DNA from: Blastochloris viridis
GTDB taxonomy: Bacteria; Pseudomonadota; Alphaproteobacteria; Rhizobiales; Xanthobacteraceae
Length of the DNA: 64,000 nt
Assembly: GCF_001402875.1 (NCBI RefSeq)
Contig: NZ_CP012946.1
Coordinates: forward strand, 660,001 to 724,000
Reading direction: 5' to 3'
Numbering within the stretch: position 1 is the stretch's first letter; each line of letters begins with the position of its first letter. Positions 1 through 9,238 of this stretch are shown here, one piece after another. The translations under genes and the position numbers were made by a program. The notes under the pieces were generated by a model. It had not been told where the DNA came from and made no database searches. It worked only from the letters and a program-made list of their open reading frames with translations.

Positions 1-663
1 ATCAACACCAACTGGACGCAGCACGTCGCCCAGACCGGTGTGACCTGCTACACCTGCCACCGTGGCACGCCGCTCCCGCCGTACGTCCGGTACCTGGAGC
101 CGACGCTGCCGCTGAACAATCGTGAGACGCCGACCCACGTCGAGCGGGTTGAGACCCGTTCGGGCTATGTCGTCCGCCTTGCGAAGTACACGGCCTACTC
201 GGCTCTGAACTACGATCCGTTCACGATGTTCCTCGCGAACGACAAGCGTCAGGTCCGTGTTGTGCCGCAGACGGCGCTTCCGCTGGTCGGCGTCAGCCGC
301 GGCAAGGAACGTCGTCCGCTGTCGGACGCCTACGCGACCTTCGCGCTGATGATGAGCATCTCTGACTCGCTCGGCACCAACTGCACGTTCTGCCATAACG
401 CGCAGACCTTCGAGTCGTGGGGTAAGAAGAGCACGCCGCAGCGCGCCATTGCGTGGTGGGGCATTCGGATGGTTCGTGATCTGAACATGAACTATCTCGC
501 TCCGCTGAACGCCTCGCTGCCGGCCAGCCGTCTTGGCCGCCAGGGTGAGGCTCCGCAGGCCGACTGCCGCACCTGCCACCAGGGTGTGACGAAGCCGCTG
601 TTCGGTGCGTCCCGGCTCAAGGATTATCCGGAGCTGGGCCCGATCAAGGCTGCTGCGAAGTAA
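1..663 (+). CDS. pufC: Photosynthetic reaction centre tetraheme cytochrome c subunit, 3' part
   Basis: C-terminal 220 residues of the cytochrome that re-reduces the photo-oxidised special pair of the type-II reaction centre from the periplasmic side. Frame 1 is open from the window edge to TAA. Three CxxCH heme motifs are visible (CYTCH, CTFCH, CRTCH); the family has four, so heme 1 lies outside. Numbered so that the last residue is 336, the motifs fall at Cys132, Cys244 and Cys305, the known Blastochloris viridis positions, and the His expected at 124 as distal ligand of heme 4 is present as the eighth residue. The gene is the last of the puf operon and is followed at once by two terminators. 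The 5' part is cut by the window. Confidence 0.97.
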
Positions 664-673
664 GACACAAGGC

Positions 674-703
674 GGGGCGCCATCTGGCGCCCCGTTTCCT
701 TTT
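674..703 (+). terminator. First of two tandem terminators after pufC
   Basis: Perfect 8-bp stem GGGGCGCC / GGCGCCCC (674-681 and 686-693) with loop ATCT, starting 10 nt after the pufC stop and followed by GTTTCCTTTT. The U-tract is interrupted, so this stem may act mainly as a 3'-end stabiliser for the puf mRNA. Confidence 0.8.
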
Positions 704-706
704 ATG

Positions 707-744
707 AACGCCGGGGGACAACGCCCCGGCGTTTTCTTTTTCTT
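707..744 (+). terminator. Second of two tandem terminators after pufC
   Basis: Perfect 10-bp stem AACGCCGGGG / CCCCGGCGTT (707-716 and 724-733), 7-nt loop, followed by a T-rich tract (732-744). This is the stronger intrinsic terminator of the pair and should end puf transcription. Confidence 0.87.
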
Positions 745-914
745 GCACCCCCGGATGGCGCGGGTTGCACCGTCAGGCGGTGCGGACGAGCGGCGCCGGG
801 ATGGCGACACGGTTGTGGATCAGCCCGACTTTGGTTCTGTCGCGCATTCGGCGTCCAATTCATCGACCACCGCTGATGAGTTCCTGATCGGCGCCCGCGT
901 GTGGTGGTGCAGCC
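745..914. other. Intergenic stretch, nothing recognised
   Basis: Sequence between the pufC terminators and the decayed glycosyltransferase. Short overlapping frames on both strands have no recognisable product. It may hold further, unrecognisable remains of the pseudogene to its right. Confidence 0.4.
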
Positions 915-1338
915 GCCGCTCGTTTGCTCGAAAACCGCGAAATCTGCGCCGGTAAAGTACTAGCGGACGGCGGCGCCAATGCGCTGGCGGTGGCCGGCAA
1001 ACGCCGTGGCGATGTGGCCAAACACCGTCGGCTCGGCGAGGAAGACACGCACCAGGTTGGCCGCAGCGCGCCGATGCGGCGGGCGAGGCGTGCGATAGTC
1101 CGCGCCGATGCGGTGGGAGAGGCGGCGACGAATTGCGCTGGGCGACGCGCGGCCGGTGGCCCGTCGATCGGGATGCCGGCCCACGCTGTAGCCTCTACGA
1201 GTGCACCGCCGCGGCCGGTGACGTGCAGGTGGATGTCTAGTCCAGGCGATGCCGCGCCGCTCGCACGCGCGAGGGGTGACGCATCAGGCCGCCGATCGTG
1301 ATTGGCGGGCCGACGACCACAATGCGCGGTGCCGTCAT
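915..1338 (-). pseudogene. Decayed GT4-type glycosyltransferase, N-terminal part
   Basis: Starts at ATG 1338 overlapping the asnB stop as ATGA, so it was once translationally coupled to asnB. Frame 1 gives [17 protein letters not shown]..., resembling the first strand and glycine loop of GT4 enzymes, and stops at TAG 1237-1239. A second frame continues DIHLHVTGRGGALVEA...AGIPIDGPP to RTIARLARRIGALRP, then a third gives NLVRVFLAEPTVFGHIATAF...GAAVR before another TAG and a short remnant YFTGADFAVFEQ. The order and spacing fit the N-terminal domain of a GT4 transferase (usually ~370 residues) broken by two frameshifts and two stops; the C-terminal half is gone. The family call is by eye. Confidence 0.6.
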
Positions 1339-3242
1339 CCCCACCGCCGCCGCCAAGCCTCGAACATGATGAGCGTCCAAAGCTGAGAGGCGTGGTTACG
1401 GGAACCGCCGAGGTGCTCGCGCCAAAGCGCGCGGGCGGGGGCCGGGTCGAGCACGCCGGAATCGGCGTCTAGCAGGTCGCCGGCCCAATCGCGCAGCGGG
1501 CCGCGCAGCCAGTCGGCCAGCGGAATTGCAAACCCCATCTTCGGCCGGTCGATCAGCGCCGGCGGCACGAAGCGGTCGAGCACGCGGCGAAGGATCCATT
1601 TGGTCTCGCCGCCGCGGACCAGGAATCGGCGCGGCAGGCGCCATGCGAACTCGACGACGCGATGGTCGAGCAGCGGCGGACGGGCCTCGAGCGCCACCGC
1701 CATCGAGGCGCGGTCGACCTTTTGCAGAATGTCGTCGGGAAGGTAGGTCTCGGTGTCGGAAAAGCGCATGGCGTCGAGCAGGTCGAGGCCGGCGGGCGGC
1801 TCACCGAGGCCGGGCGGATATTCCGCCGCGCCGAGGTGGCGGGTGGGGTCGGGAACCTGGCTGACCAGTCGCTGGTAAAGCGCAGCGGGGTCGAGCGCCA
1901 GGACGCTGGCGAGCTTGGTGAGCTTTTCGCCGGGCTGCGCCGGAACGAGGCGGCGGGGAAGGGCGCGCGCGGCGCGGTCGATTGCGGCTGCCGGCATGGC
2001 GCCGAGCGCGCGCGCCGCGGCGCGGCGCAGCGGCGCGGGTATGTGGGCGAGGCGCGGCCAGTCGCGCGCCGCGAGCAGATGGCGATTGTAGCCGGCGAAC
2101 AGCTCGTCGCCGCCGTCGCCGGACAGCGCCACGGTGACATGGCCGCGGGTGAGCTTGGCGACGAGGTGGGTGGGAATCTGCGAGGAATCGGCGAACGGTT
2201 CGTCGTACATCTCGGCGAGGCGCGGCACCACGGCGAGCGCGTCGGCGGCGGTGACCACGAGCTCGGTATGGCGGGTGCCGAGGTGGCGCGCCACCGCCGC
2301 GGCGTGGACGGCCTCGTCGAAGCCGAAGTCTGGAAAACCGATCGAGAATGTGCGCACCGGCCCCTTCGCTGCCGCCACCATCAGCGCGGCGACGGTCGAG
2401 GAATCGATGCCACCGGACAGGAAGGCGCCGAGCGGCACGTCGGCCATCATCTGGCGGCCGACAGCATCGCCGAGCAGCGCGGCGAGCAGCTCGACCGCCT
2501 CGGCGTCGCCGACCTCGAGCGGATCGGCGCGGCCGGCCGCCGCGACCTCGTCGAGGCGCCAGTAGCGGCGCCGCGTGATCCCTCCGTCGGCAGCGAACGA
2601 AACGATCTCGCCCGGCAGCAGCTTCTCGACGCCGTGGAAGATGGCGTGCGGCGCCGGCACGTAGCCGAACCGCAGGAAGCTTGCGACCGCGCGCGGGTCG
2701 ATGGTGCGAGGCGTGCCGTCGAGCGCGCGCAGCGCCTTCAATTCAGAGCCGAACGCCAGGCGCGTGCCGCTTGCCGCGAAGAACAGCGGCTTGATGCCGA
2801 GCCGGTCGCGGACAAGGTGCAGGCGACGTTCGCGGCGGTCCCACAGCGCGAGCGCGAACATGCCGTTGAGGTCTGCCACGGTCGCATCCAAGCTGCGGCG
2901 GGCGACGCTCTCGATGATCGCCTCGGTGTCGGAGTGGCCGCGCCAGTCGACGCCGTTGAGAGCAGGGTGCCGGCGCAGGTCGCCGGCGTTGTAGATCTCG
3001 CCATTGTAGCTGACGACCCAGCGGCCGTCGGTGGACACCATCGGCTGCGCGCCGGCCGCGGTAAGGTCGACAATGGCGAGCCGCCGGTGGGATAGCGCGG
3101 CGCCGGCACCGGCGTCGACCCAGCATCCGCCGTCGTCGGGGCCGCGATGAACGATGGCGTCGGCCATCGCCGTCGCAGAGCGGGCCAGTGCCGGCGCGTT
3201 GCCGGCCAGCCGCGGATCAATCAGCCCAGCGATGCCGCACAT
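1335..3242 (-). CDS. asnB: Asparagine synthase (glutamine-hydrolysing)
   Basis: Makes asparagine, or amidates a related carboxylate, from glutamine and ATP in the cytoplasm. The start is placed at the ATG giving [10 protein letters not shown], because removal of Met exposes the catalytic N-terminal Cys of the class-II glutaminase domain (about residues 1-215); a frame six codons longer would bury it. The synthetase domain carries the ATP-pyrophosphatase loop LSGGIDSS and the motif [12 protein letters not shown]. Length 635 residues is normal for AsnB. Copies paired with a glycosyltransferase, as here, often serve exopolysaccharide gene sets rather than bulk asparagine supply, but the partner is now a pseudogene, so this copy may be a remnant or have a general role. 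Confidence 0.93.
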   Translation of the reverse strand: MCGIAGLIDPRLAGNAPALARSATAMADAIVHRGPDDGGCWVDAGAGAALSHRRLAIVDLTAAGAQPMVSTDGRWVVSYNGEIYNAGDLRRHPALNGVDWRGHSDTEAIIESVARRSLDATVADLNGMFALALWDRRERRLHLVRDRLGIKPLFFAASGTRLAFGSELKALRALDGTPRTIDPRAVASFLRFGYVPAPHAIFHGVEKLLPGEIVSFAADGGITRRRYWRLDEVAAAGRADPLEVGDAEAVELLAALLGDAVGRQMMADVPLGAFLSGGIDSSTVAALMVAAAKGPVRTFSIGFPDFGFDEAVHAAAVARHLGTRHTELVVTAADALAVVPRLAEMYDEPFADSSQIPTHLVAKLTRGHVTVALSGDGGDELFAGYNRHLLAARDWPRLAHIPAPLRRAAARALGAMPAAAIDRAARALPRRLVPAQPGEKLTKLASVLALDPAALYQRLVSQVPDPTRHLGAAEYPPGLGEPPAGLDLLDAMRFSDTETYLPDDILQKVDRASMAVALEARPPLLDHRVVEFAWRLPRRFLVRGGETKWILRRVLDRFVPPALIDRPKMGFAIPLADWLRGPLRDWAGDLLDADSGVLDPAPARALWREHLGGSRNHASQLWTLIMFEAWRRRWG

Positions 3243-3568
3243 CGGCTGCAGTCTCCCCATCGGTCCGGCCCGCGACCCGACCGGAGATACGCCACCGGTG
3301 GGAGTGACCGCAACTCTCGCCCGAGCCGTTTCGCGTGGGCGCCGTGGCGGTGGCCGATCCGGCCCACTCCGGGCGGTGCCATGCGGTCAGCTCGCCCGCA
3401 GGGGCGCTGCTCCAGCGCATGGCCGACGGTGCGGAATAGCGGCTGTGCGCTCGGCGTTGACCTTCCGGCGCAAAGCTGGTGCCAGGCCAACGCCTCCGGA
3501 ACGCCCGCACGCTGCCACGGTGTCAGCGCAAGCGGCGAGGGCGAATTTAAGCGGCGCGAGCGGAAGAT
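3243..3568. other. GC-rich gap between asnB and tRNA-Gln
   Basis: About 325 bases without a supportable gene. Frames are open on both strands only because of high GC; none shows a domain or a good ribosome binding site. The asnB promoter should lie here on the minus strand but no clear -35/-10 pair was found. Confidence 0.4.
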
Positions 3569-3643
3569 TGGCTGGGGCGCCTGGATTCGAACCAGGGAAT
3601 GGCGGAATCAAAATCCGCTGCCTTACCACTTGGCTACGCCCCA
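3569..3643 (-). tRNA. tRNA-Gln(TTG)
   Basis: Complete cloverleaf on the minus strand: acceptor TGGGGCG / CGCCCCA, discriminator G and encoded CCA (3569-3571). Anticodon stem GCGGA / TCCGC encloses loop TTTTGAT, giving anticodon TTG. The T-loop GGTTCGAATCC is canonical. Length 75 nt including CCA. Confidence 0.95.
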
Positions 3644-3839
3644 ACGCCGTCGACACATAGCGGCGGCCCCGGCGGGACGCAATCGCTCCGCGCCGGCCGG
3701 CGCCGCCTTTCCGCGCCCGTTCCAGGGGAAAGTGCGGATGGGGCGTCGGCGCCGCGATCGGCGCACCGCGATATGGGCGCTTGCGTCGCGTCCCCGGCGG
3801 TGCGATGACCCGCCCGCCAATTTCACGGGAGTTTTTGCC

Positions 3840-4871
3840 ATGGCATTCCAGCAGCGGGTGTTTTCGGGCATGCAGCCGACCGGCAACCTGCATCTCGGCA
3901 ACTATCTCGGCGCGCTGGTCAATTGGGTGAGGATGCAGAACACCCACGAGTGCATCTACTGCGTGGTCGACATGCACGCCATCACCATGTGGCAAGATCC
4001 CGCGGCGCTGAAAGGCGCCATTCGCGAGGTGACGGCGGCCTATCTCGCCGCCGGGCTCGACCCCAACAAGAGCATCGTATTCAACCAGTCGAAGGTGCCC
4101 GAGCACGCCGAACTGGGCTGGGTGGTCAATTGCGTCGCCCGCCTCGGCTGGCTCAACCGTATGACCCAGTTCAAGGAAAAGGCCGGCAAGGACCGCGAGA
4201 ACGCTTCGGTCGGCCTCTACGACTATCCCTGCCTGATGGCGGCCGACATCCTGGTCTACCGCGCCACCCACGTGCCGGTTGGTGAGGACCAGAAGCAGCA
4301 CCTCGAACTCACCCGCGACGTGGCGCAGAAGTTCAACAACGACTTCAAGCCTCAGATCGAGGCGGCCGGGTTCCTCGATGGCTTCTTCCCGCTCACCGAG
4401 CCGGTGATCCAGGGTCCGGCGACGCGGGTGATGTCGCTGCGCGACGGCACCAAGAAGATGTCGAAGTCGGACGCCTCCGACTATGCCCGGATCAACCTCA
4501 CCGACGACGCCGACGCCATCGCCCAGAAGGTGCGCAAGGCCAAGACCGACCCCGAGCCGCTGCCCTCCGAGCCCAAGGGGCTGGATGGCCGGCCGGAGGC
4601 GGAAAACCTGGTCGGCATCTACGCGGCGCTGGCCGACCAGCCGGTGGCGGCGGTGCTGGCGGAGTTCGGCGGTGGCCAGTTCTCGGCGTTCAAGACTGCC
4701 CTGGCCGATCTTGCGGTCACCAAGCTGTCGCCGCTCAACGGCGAGATGCGCCGCCTGCTCGGCGACCCCGGCTATGTCGACGCCGTGCTGAAGGACGGCG
4801 CCGAGCGCGCCCGGGTGATCGCCAGCGAAACCATGAACCACGTCAAGGACATCGTCGGCCTGTTGCGCTGA
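3840..4871 (+). CDS. trpS: Tryptophanyl-tRNA synthetase
   Basis: Class-I synthetase that charges tRNA-Trp in the cytoplasm. The start is the ATG giving [15 protein letters not shown], preceded by GGGAG about 9 nt upstream; the longer open frame before it runs through the tRNA-Gln. The HIGH-like signature is HLGN at residues 18-21 and the KMSKS loop is intact at residues 206-210. Length 343 residues is typical of the bacterial enzyme. It opens the housekeeping block. In many Rhizobiales murJ precedes trpS; here tRNA-Gln and asnB take that place. Confidence 0.97.
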   Translation: MAFQQRVFSGMQPTGNLHLGNYLGALVNWVRMQNTHECIYCVVDMHAITMWQDPAALKGAIREVTAAYLAAGLDPNKSIVFNQSKVPEHAELGWVVNCVARLGWLNRMTQFKEKAGKDRENASVGLYDYPCLMAADILVYRATHVPVGEDQKQHLELTRDVAQKFNNDFKPQIEAAGFLDGFFPLTEPVIQGPATRVMSLRDGTKKMSKSDASDYARINLTDDADAIAQKVRKAKTDPEPLPSEPKGLDGRPEAENLVGIYAALADQPVAAVLAEFGGGQFSAFKTALADLAVTKLSPLNGEMRRLLGDPGYVDAVLKDGAERARVIASETMNHVKDIVGLLR

Positions 4872-4965
4872 CCCCGAGGTCCGGTAGCCTGGCCGCTGGC
4901 GGCAGTGCTTGCCGGCGGCCGGCCGGCTATGCCAGCATCTGGCGGTCCGCGGCAGGGGGAGGCCG

Positions 4966-5463
4966 ATGAGCCGCAAGCGGCGCGCCTACGAATCCGGCCA
5001 CAAGCCGAAATTCCTGGCCATCATCGATGATACCCCGGAGTGCGACCGCGCGGTGCGGTTCGGCGCGCGGCGGATGGCGCGCATCGGCGGCCGGCTGATC
5101 ATGCTGCGGGTGATCGAGACCTCCGACATGGACCAGCAATGGCTCGGCGTCGCCGACCTGATGCGGGCCGAGGCCCGCGAGGCCGCCGCCGCCATGCTCG
5201 ACCGCCACGCCGCCAACGTGCGCTCGCTCGCCGGGCTGGAGCCGGAATGCGTGGTGCGCGAAGGCGACAAGGCCACCGAGATCGTCCGGCTGATCGACGA
5301 GGACGAGGACATTGCCGTGCTGGTGCTGGCGGCGGGAACCGGGTCGGAAGGACCGGGGCCGCTGGTGACGATGCTGGCCGGCAAGCCCTCCGGCACCTTC
5401 GCCATCCCCATCGCCATCGTGCCCGGCCACCTGTCGGACGACGAGATCGACGCGCTGGCTTAG
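4966..5463 (+). CDS. Universal stress protein UspA family
   Basis: Single-domain cytoplasmic Usp of 165 residues. The start ATG (MSRKRRAYESG) is preceded by GGGGGAGG. The alpha/beta fold is visible: KFLAIIDDTPECDRAV for strand 1 and helix 1, LIMLRVIE for strand 2, and near the C-terminus the nucleotide-loop-like VLAAGTGSEGPGPLVTML followed by FAIPIAIVPG. That loop suggests an ATP-binding type, although the spacing is not textbook. It sits 94 bp after trpS, an order I recall from other Rhizobiales. Its specific role is not shown by the sequence. Confidence 0.88.
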   Translation: MSRKRRAYESGHKPKFLAIIDDTPECDRAVRFGARRMARIGGRLIMLRVIETSDMDQQWLGVADLMRAEAREAAAAMLDRHAANVRSLAGLEPECVVREGDKATEIVRLIDEDEDIAVLVLAAGTGSEGPGPLVTMLAGKPSGTFAIPIAIVPGHLSDDEIDALA

Positions 5464-5660
5464 TGCGAGGGTCGGGCAAACTCCGTTCGGGTCGTCTGCC
5501 GTCTTGCGATTTGTTCCGCGAGGCCTACCTGCTAAAGGAGCAAACGCGAGCGGAGCGCGCTTCCGCGCCGATCGGCGATGACCGTGCCGTCCGTCGCCGA
5601 GCGGTGCAGGCGGCCGCTCGGGTCACCAGCCCGCCTTGACCGGGCGTTGGGGAGTAGCTG

Positions 5661-6218
5661 ATGTTCATCCAGACCGAAACAACGCCCAATCCGGCGACCC
5701 TCAAATTCCTGCCCGGCCGCGATGTGCTGGGCGAGGGAACGCTTGAGCTGCGCGATGCCGAAGCCGCGGCGGCCCAGTCGCCGCTCGCCGAGCGGCTGTT
5801 CGCCATTCCCGGTGTGGCCGGGGTGTTCTTCGGCGGCGACTTCATCTCGGTGACCAAGGCGGACGCCGAGTGGCCGCACCTCAAGCCGGCGATCCTCGGC
5901 GCCATCATGGAGCACTTCATGTCCGGCGCCCCGCTGCTGCGGGAGGATGCCACCGCCGCGAGCGAGGACGAGTTCTTCGACGATCGCGACAGCGAGACGG
6001 TCGAGATCATCAAGGAGCTGATCGAGACCCGCGTCCGACCGGCGGTGGCCGGCGACGGTGGCGACATCACCTTCCGCGGCTTCAAGGACGGTGTGGTGTT
6101 CCTGTCGATGAAGGGAGCCTGCTCGGGCTGCCCGTCCTCCACCGCGACGTTGCGGCATGGCATCGAGAACCTGCTGCGCCACTACGTGCCGGACGTGACG
6201 GAAGTGCGCCCGGTTTGA
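5661..6218 (+). CDS. nfuA: NfuA-type Fe-S cluster scaffold/carrier
   Basis: Carries assembled [4Fe-4S] clusters to target proteins. Residues 1 to about 88 form the N-terminal Nfu domain, with the hallmark TPNPATLKFLPG near the start. Residues ~105-175 form the NifU C-terminal domain with VRPAVAGDGGDITF and the cluster-binding CSGCPSS (CxxC). Length 185 residues is standard for alphaproteobacteria. GGAG lies 8 nt before the ATG. The neighbourhood includes the Fe-S enzyme MiaB and the iron regulator Fur, consistent with an iron/Fe-S setting. Confidence 0.95.
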   Translation: MFIQTETTPNPATLKFLPGRDVLGEGTLELRDAEAAAAQSPLAERLFAIPGVAGVFFGGDFISVTKADAEWPHLKPAILGAIMEHFMSGAPLLREDATAASEDEFFDDRDSETVEIIKELIETRVRPAVAGDGGDITFRGFKDGVVFLSMKGACSGCPSSTATLRHGIENLLRHYVPDVTEVRPV

Positions 6219-6341
6219 CCGTGCCGCCTGCGCGTTCGCGGTTGGATAGGCAAAAATCCTGCGCATGGTGTCGGTGCCTGTCGGCGCGCCACGCTTTTCT
6301 TCCGCTGCAATCTGACGCATGAAAGCGCAGCGGAGGTTCAG

Positions 6342-7022
6342 TTGCTCGTCCTCGCCATCGATACGGCCCTCGACGCCTGCTCGGTCTGCGTGTTCGACGC
6401 GGACGCCGAGGAGATTCGTGCGGTCCAAAGCCTGCCGATGCACCGCGGTCACGCCGAGGCGCTGATGCCGCTGGTGGAGCGGGTGATGTGGGTGGCGGAC
6501 GTCGGCTTCGACGCCATCGACCGCATCGCCACCACGGTCGGCCCCGGCAGTTTCACCGGGCTTCGGGTCGGCATCGCCGCCGCCCGCGGCTTCGCGGTCG
6601 CGCTCGGCAAGCCTGCGGTCGGCGTCACCACGTTGGCGGCGCTGTCGGCGCCGCTGGTCGCCGAGGACGACCGGGTGCCGGTGGTGGCGGCGATCGACGC
6701 CCGCCACGGCAACGTCTTCCTGCAGATGACCGGGGCGGGGGCGCGCTCGCTGATTCCGCCGCGGGTGGCCACGCTCAAGGAGGCGATCCGCGCCGCCGCT
6801 ATCGGCCCGGTCAAGCTGGTCGGCTCCGGTGCGCCGCTGTTGGCGGCGGCGTGGCCGCCCACCGAGCGGCCGCCGCTGCAGGTCGATCCGCGCGGCGCGC
6901 CCGACGTCACCTGGGTGGCGCGGCTGGGTGCCGCCTCCTCGCCCGAAGGCCGGCCGCGGCCGGTCTATCTGCGTCCACCCGACGCCCGCCCCCAGGATGG
7001 CGCGCGCATCGCCCGTCGATAA
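6342..7022 (+). CDS. tsaB: tRNA N6-threonylcarbamoyladenosine biosynthesis protein TsaB
   Basis: Partner of TsaD and TsaE in making t6A37 on ANN-decoding tRNAs. A TTG start is chosen: GGAGG lies a few nucleotides upstream and the product begins at once with the ASKHA strand LVLAIDTALDACSV; the nearby ATG at 6319 is out of frame. The motif VGPGSFTGLRVGIAAARGFA is diagnostic of TsaB. Length 226 residues is normal. Its stop overlaps the rimI start by one base (TAATG), so the two are co-translated, a common pairing. Confidence 0.94.
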   Translation: MLVLAIDTALDACSVCVFDADAEEIRAVQSLPMHRGHAEALMPLVERVMWVADVGFDAIDRIATTVGPGSFTGLRVGIAAARGFAVALGKPAVGVTTLAALSAPLVAEDDRVPVVAAIDARHGNVFLQMTGAGARSLIPPRVATLKEAIRAAAIGPVKLVGSGAPLLAAAWPPTERPPLQVDPRGAPDVTWVARLGAASSPEGRPRPVYLRPPDARPQDGARIARR

Positions 7023-7507
7023 TGCCGGTATTCCCGTTATTCCCCCCTCTCCAGCCCGTGCTGCGCGACGCCGACGCCGACGATTGCGGCACGCTGGCCG
7101 ATCTGCACGCCACCGGGTTCGAGCGCGGCTGGAGCGAGCACGAGTTCGAGCGCCTGCTGACCGATCGTCACAGCGTCGCCCACGTCGCCTGCGGCACCGG
7201 CGGCCACGGCGATATCATCGGCGCTCTGCTGTCGCGTCAGGTCACCGGCGAGGCGGAGATCCTCACCGTCGTGGTCCGCACCACCGAACGCGGCATGGGA
7301 GTGGGCCGGGCCATGCTGCACCATCACCTCGACCGCCTGGCCGAGATCGGTGTGCGCGAGGTATTTTTGGAGGTGGCCGAAGACAATGACGCCGCCTGCC
7401 GCCTCTATGAGAGCGCGGGCTTCGTCGAGGTCGGCCGTCGCAAGGCCTATTACGCCCGGCCGGGGGAAGCGGCGACGGCGCTGGTGTTGCGCCGGGCGGT
7501 CGGATGA
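7022..7507 (+). CDS. rimI: RimI-type N-acetyltransferase (GNAT)
   Basis: GNAT-fold acetyltransferase of 161 residues, by position and sequence the RimI that acetylates the N-terminus of ribosomal protein S18 and/or other proteins. ATG overlaps the tsaB stop. The acetyl-CoA loop is TTERGMGVGRAMLHHHL (R/Q-x-x-G-x-G/A type), followed by VFLEVAEDNDAACRLYESAGFVEVGRRKAYY, the typical motif-B ending. In vivo substrate is inferred, not shown. Confidence 0.9.
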   Translation: MPVFPLFPPLQPVLRDADADDCGTLADLHATGFERGWSEHEFERLLTDRHSVAHVACGTGGHGDIIGALLSRQVTGEAEILTVVVRTTERGMGVGRAMLHHHLDRLAEIGVREVFLEVAEDNDAACRLYESAGFVEVGRRKAYYARPGEAATALVLRRAVG

Positions 7508-7717
7508 GCCGATGGTTTTTCGGCGCTGCCGCGCCCGTTGCCTGGAAGAAACCGGCTTTCCCAACAAGAATTTTTGGATTTGCAACGATTTGGGATCACG
7601 ACATCACCGTCCAAATCCCTTATGACGGCAGAAACGAGATGTGGCCGAGCCGGAGGCTGGTTGGGTTGCGCCTTGCAGCGATGGCCGGCAATGTGAAGAC
7701 TGACCGCGCTCCAGAAT

Positions 7718-7751
7718 CGTGCTCCAAGACGTTGCGTGCTCCAAGACGTTG
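7718..7751 (+). repeat. Exact 17-bp tandem duplication upstream of fur
   Basis: Two identical abutting copies of CGTGCTCCAAGACGTTG (7718-7734 and 7735-7751). They end 68 nt before the fur start, inside a 312-bp gap (7508-7819) with no other supported gene. A shorter echo (CGCGCTCCAGAAT) sits just upstream. Confidence 0.9.
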
Positions 7752-7819
7752 AACCGCCCCACGATCTTGCGCTTTGCCCGGCGTTTCCGCGGGCCGATCG
7801 TGGCAAGGGGGATAGTCCC

Positions 7820-8275
7820 GTGGTGATCTCGAAGACGAGCCTGATCGAAGCGTTGTGTGCCGCCAAAGGAATGCGGATGACCGAGCAGCGGCGGGTCATC
7901 GCGCGGGTGCTCGCGGAAGCGGAAGACCATCCCGACGTCGAGGAACTCTACCGCCGGGCCGTCGCGGTGGACGAGCATATCTCGATCTCCACCGTCTATC
8001 GTACGGTCAAGCTGTTCGAGGATGCCGGCATCATCGAGCGGCACGATTTCCGCGACGGCAGGTCGCGCTACGAGCAACGCAGCGAATTCCACCACGATCA
8101 TCTCATCAACCTGCGCACCGGCGACGTGCTGGAGTTCCAGTCTGACGAGATCGAGGCGCTGCAGCGCGAGATCGCGCGCAAGCTCGGCTATCGCCTCGTC
8201 GACCACCGGCTGGAATTGTACTGCCTGCCGTTGGAGGATGCGCCGGCCAGCTCGACGCCTCCCGCCATCACCTGA
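7820..8275 (+). CDS. fur: Fur-family metalloregulator (alphaproteobacterial Fur/Mur type)
   Basis: DNA-binding repressor responding to iron or manganese. A GTG start at 7820 is preferred because AAGGGGG lies about 8 nt upstream; the frame is open further 5' but the added residues are not Fur-like. The winged helix spans roughly residues 10-80 (AAKGMRMTEQRRVIARVL, then ISISTVYRTVKLFEDAGIIERH), and metal ligands sit in HHDHLINLRTGDVLEF. There is no C-terminal cysteine cluster, as in Rhizobiales Fur/Mur, which often sense manganese. Length 151 residues. It overlaps plsC by one base (TGATG). Confidence 0.92.
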   Translation: MVISKTSLIEALCAAKGMRMTEQRRVIARVLAEAEDHPDVEELYRRAVAVDEHISISTVYRTVKLFEDAGIIERHDFRDGRSRYEQRSEFHHDHLINLRTGDVLEFQSDEIEALQREIARKLGYRLVDHRLELYCLPLEDAPASSTPPAIT

Positions 8276-9096
8276 TGCCGCGCGCCCTGTCCATTCCGTC
8301 GCTTGTGCTGGTCACCCTGCTGCTGCTGCCGCTGCAATGGCTGGCAGTGACGTTCCGGCTGTCGATGCGGCGGTTGATCCCGCTGATCTATCACCGCGCC
8401 ATCTTGAGAATCCTCGGGGTGCGGGTTTTCGTCAGCGGCGAGCCCGCCAGCGACGGGCCGGTGCTGGTGGTGTCCAACCACGCCTCCTGGCTCGATATTC
8501 CGGTGCTGGGCTCGCTGTTCCCGCTGGTGTTCGTCGCCAAGCAGGAGATCGCCGGCTGGCCGGTGTTCGGCCTGTTCGCCAAGCTGCAGCGCTCGGTGTT
8601 CGTCGACCGCTCGCGCCGGCTCAAGACCGGCGAGGTCAATGCCGAGATCGCCGCCCGCATGGTCGAGGGCGAGCCGGTGGTGCTGTTCGGCGAGGGCACC
8701 TCTTCGGACGGCAACCGCGTGCTGCCGTTCCGCTCGGCGCTGGTCGGCGCCGCCCACGACGTGCTGGGCAGCGCCGCGGGCGGCTCGGTGTCGCTGCAGC
8801 CGGTGTCGATCGCCTACACCCGGCTCGACGGCCTGCCGATGGGGCGCTTCCTGCGCCCGCACGTCGCCTGGTACGGCGACATGGATATGCCGCCGCACTT
8901 GGCTGGCGTGCTGAAGCGCAGCTCGATCGACGTCGTCGTCAGCTTCGGGCCGGTGCTCAAGTTCGACGGCGCCGCCAATCGCAAGGAGACCACGCGCCGG
9001 CTGGAGGCCGCGGTGCGGGCGATGACCGCCGCCGCCCTGGCCGGGCGGGATTTGCCGCACACCGCCGCCGTTCCTTTTTTGCCGGAAACCCGATAA
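8275..9096 (+). CDS. plsC: 1-acyl-sn-glycerol-3-phosphate acyltransferase
   Basis: Acylates lysophosphatidic acid to phosphatidic acid at the inner membrane. An N-terminal hydrophobic segment ([18 protein letters not shown]) anchors the protein. The HX4D catalytic motif is [12 protein letters not shown] and the substrate-binding block is [17 protein letters not shown]. Length 273 residues. ATG overlaps the fur stop, so translation is coupled to a metal regulator. Confidence 0.94.
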   Translation: MPRALSIPSLVLVTLLLLPLQWLAVTFRLSMRRLIPLIYHRAILRILGVRVFVSGEPASDGPVLVVSNHASWLDIPVLGSLFPLVFVAKQEIAGWPVFGLFAKLQRSVFVDRSRRLKTGEVNAEIAARMVEGEPVVLFGEGTSSDGNRVLPFRSALVGAAHDVLGSAAGGSVSLQPVSIAYTRLDGLPMGRFLRPHVAWYGDMDMPPHLAGVLKRSSIDVVVSFGPVLKFDGAANRKETTRRLEAAVRAMTAAALAGRDLPHTAAVPFLPETR

Positions 9097-9238
9097 GACC
9101 TTTACCTTACGCTGCCGGACGCTCGGTGAGGCGCCTGCGCCTCGGGCTGGATGGCGACCTCCGGAGGCCGCGCGGTCGGCGTTTCATGCTACCGTCGCAT
9201 CCGGCCGCGACACTTGGGACGATCGATTCGCGTTGACG

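Noticed and set aside
3387..4976. 529-residue minus-strand frame opposite trpS
   Set aside because: Shadow of a strongly supported synthetase; the translation has no recognisable motif.
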